From: Caloramator sp.
Lineage (GTDB): Bacteria > Bacillota > Clostridia > Clostridiales > Caloramatoraceae
Direction: 5' to 3'
DNA: 34,011 bases
Assembly: GCA_026418935.1 (NCBI GenBank)
Contig: JAOAAJ010000120.1
Location: forward strand, 1 to 34,011
The notes beneath the pieces are model-generated. The model worked only from the letters and a program-made list of their open reading frames with translations, searched no databases and was not told the DNA's origin. This document shows, piece after piece, positions 33,385 through 34,011 of the stretch. Numbering within the stretch: the first letter of the stretch is position 1; every line of letters starts with the position of its first letter. Position numbers and translations under genes: made by a program.

Positions 33385-34011
33385 ATGGCAATTGTTGTAC
33401 AAAAATATGGTGGAAGTTCAGTCTCTACGACTGAAAAAATAAAAAAGGTTGCTAAAAGCATAATTCAAAAGAAAAACAATGGAAATAAAGTAGTTGCAGT
33501 AATATCAGCTATGGGTGATACAACGGATGATTTAATAGAGCTTGCTAAGGGTGTTTCAAATACTCCAGATAAAAGGGAGTTAGATGCTCTCCTTGCAACA
33601 GGGGAGATGATATCAAGTTCACTATTAGCAATGGCTATAAAGGATTTAGGTTATGATGCAATATCCTTTAATGCATTTCAAATTCAACTAAAGACAAATG
33701 GTGTATATGGTAAATCATTAATTGAGGATATAAATATAACTCCAATAAAAAATGCTTTGGATGCAGGTAAAATTGTTGTTGTAGCAGGATTTCAAGGTAT
33801 TTCAGAGGAAGGTGATATTACAACTTTAGGGCGTGGAGGTTCCGATACAACGGCTGTAGCTCTTGCTGTTAAATTAGAGGCAGAATGTGAGATATACACA
33901 GATGTTGATGGTATATATAGTGTTGATCCACGTCTTTATAGGGATACAAAGAAGATTGAAAATATAAGTTATGAAGAGATGCTTGAACTTTCAAGCCTTG
34001 GAGCTCAGGTT
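33385..34011 (+). CDS. lysC: Aspartokinase, lysine-regulated (3' truncated by window end)
   Basis: Phosphorylates aspartate, the entry to the lysine, diaminopimelate, threonine and methionine pathway. The 209 codons present open with MAIVVQKYGGSSVSTTEKI, whose KYGGSS is the nucleotide-binding signature, then VAVISAMGDTTDDLI, TGEMISSSLLA, GFQGISEEGDITTLGRGGSDTTA and YTDVDGIYSVDPR. About half of a roughly 400-residue enzyme is visible; the C-terminal ACT domains, which decide feedback class, lie outside. AAGGAGGAG precedes the ATG just after the riboswitch terminator, so expression should fall when lysine is plentiful. Confidence 0.96.
   Translation, partial: MAIVVQKYGGSSVSTTEKIKKVAKSIIQKKNNGNKVVAVISAMGDTTDDLIELAKGVSNTPDKRELDALLATGEMISSSLLAMAIKDLGYDAISFNAFQIQLKTNGVYGKSLIEDINITPIKNALDAGKIVVVAGFQGISEEGDITTLGRGGSDTTAVALAVKLEAECEIYTDVDGIYSVDPRLYRDTKKIENISYEEMLELSSLGAQV

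Noticed and set aside
1-34011. CRISPR array, prophage, defence island or integrated element
   Set aside because: No regularly spaced repeats, integrase, att-like repeats, phage structural or defence genes are seen; gene content is chromosomal housekeeping plus glycan synthesis.

Overview
The window is low-GC, AT-rich DNA with Arg AGA and Ile ATA codons dominant, strong AGGAGG-type ribosome binding sites, a glmS ribozyme, a lysine riboswitch and a lipoteichoic-acid synthase. This points to a Gram-positive Firmicute, most likely a member of the Clostridia; the sequence does not fix the genus. The first 19 bases are a Tn5/Nextera mosaic-end adapter, so the left edge is a contig end of a draft assembly and the first gene is cut there. 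The right edge cuts an aspartokinase gene. There are no rRNA, tRNA, insertion sequence, phage or CRISPR features.

Layout. (1) 20-3442: amino-sugar block, glmM (5' truncated), glmS ribozyme and glmS, making glucosamine-1-P and glucosamine-6-P for the wall. (2) 3516-6236: a decayed MerR regulator whose 19-bp-spacer promoter survives, then a DUF554 membrane protein and proS. (3) 6235-7772, minus strand: a PHP-family phosphatase and a deoxynucleoside kinase. (4) 7903-18873, minus strand: an 11-kb two-gene operon with a nucleotidyltransferase carrying a degenerate phosphohexomutase domain, translationally coupled (TAATG) to a 2,833-residue cyclic beta-1,2-glucan synthase (GT84 plus GH94). (5) 18923-21047: a YdcZ-type transporter, a VanX-type dipeptidase, a 54-residue zinc-ribbon gene with a structured leader, and a Nudix hydrolase. 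(6) 21135-24832: a metal-dependent amidohydrolase, then a tight PTPS-folE2-folP-folK pterin/folate operon. (7) 24959-32686: LTA synthase, flavin amine oxidase, YtcJ-like amidohydrolase, tyrS and a CDF metal exporter. (8) 32838-34011: a small Gln/Asn-rich helical protein, then a lysine riboswitch and lysC.

Most of the window is housekeeping chromosome. Parts that repay attention are: the all-motif-degenerate mutase domain coupled to the giant glucan synthase; the PTPS with Glu next to the catalytic Cys in a folate operon that has no folB; the uncharacterised structured leader of the zinc-ribbon gene with overlapping divergent -35 boxes; the dead MerR gene with an intact MerR-type promoter; and the 11-nt repeat that appears to form the switch of the lysine riboswitch. 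Several stop codons lie inside terminator hairpins.
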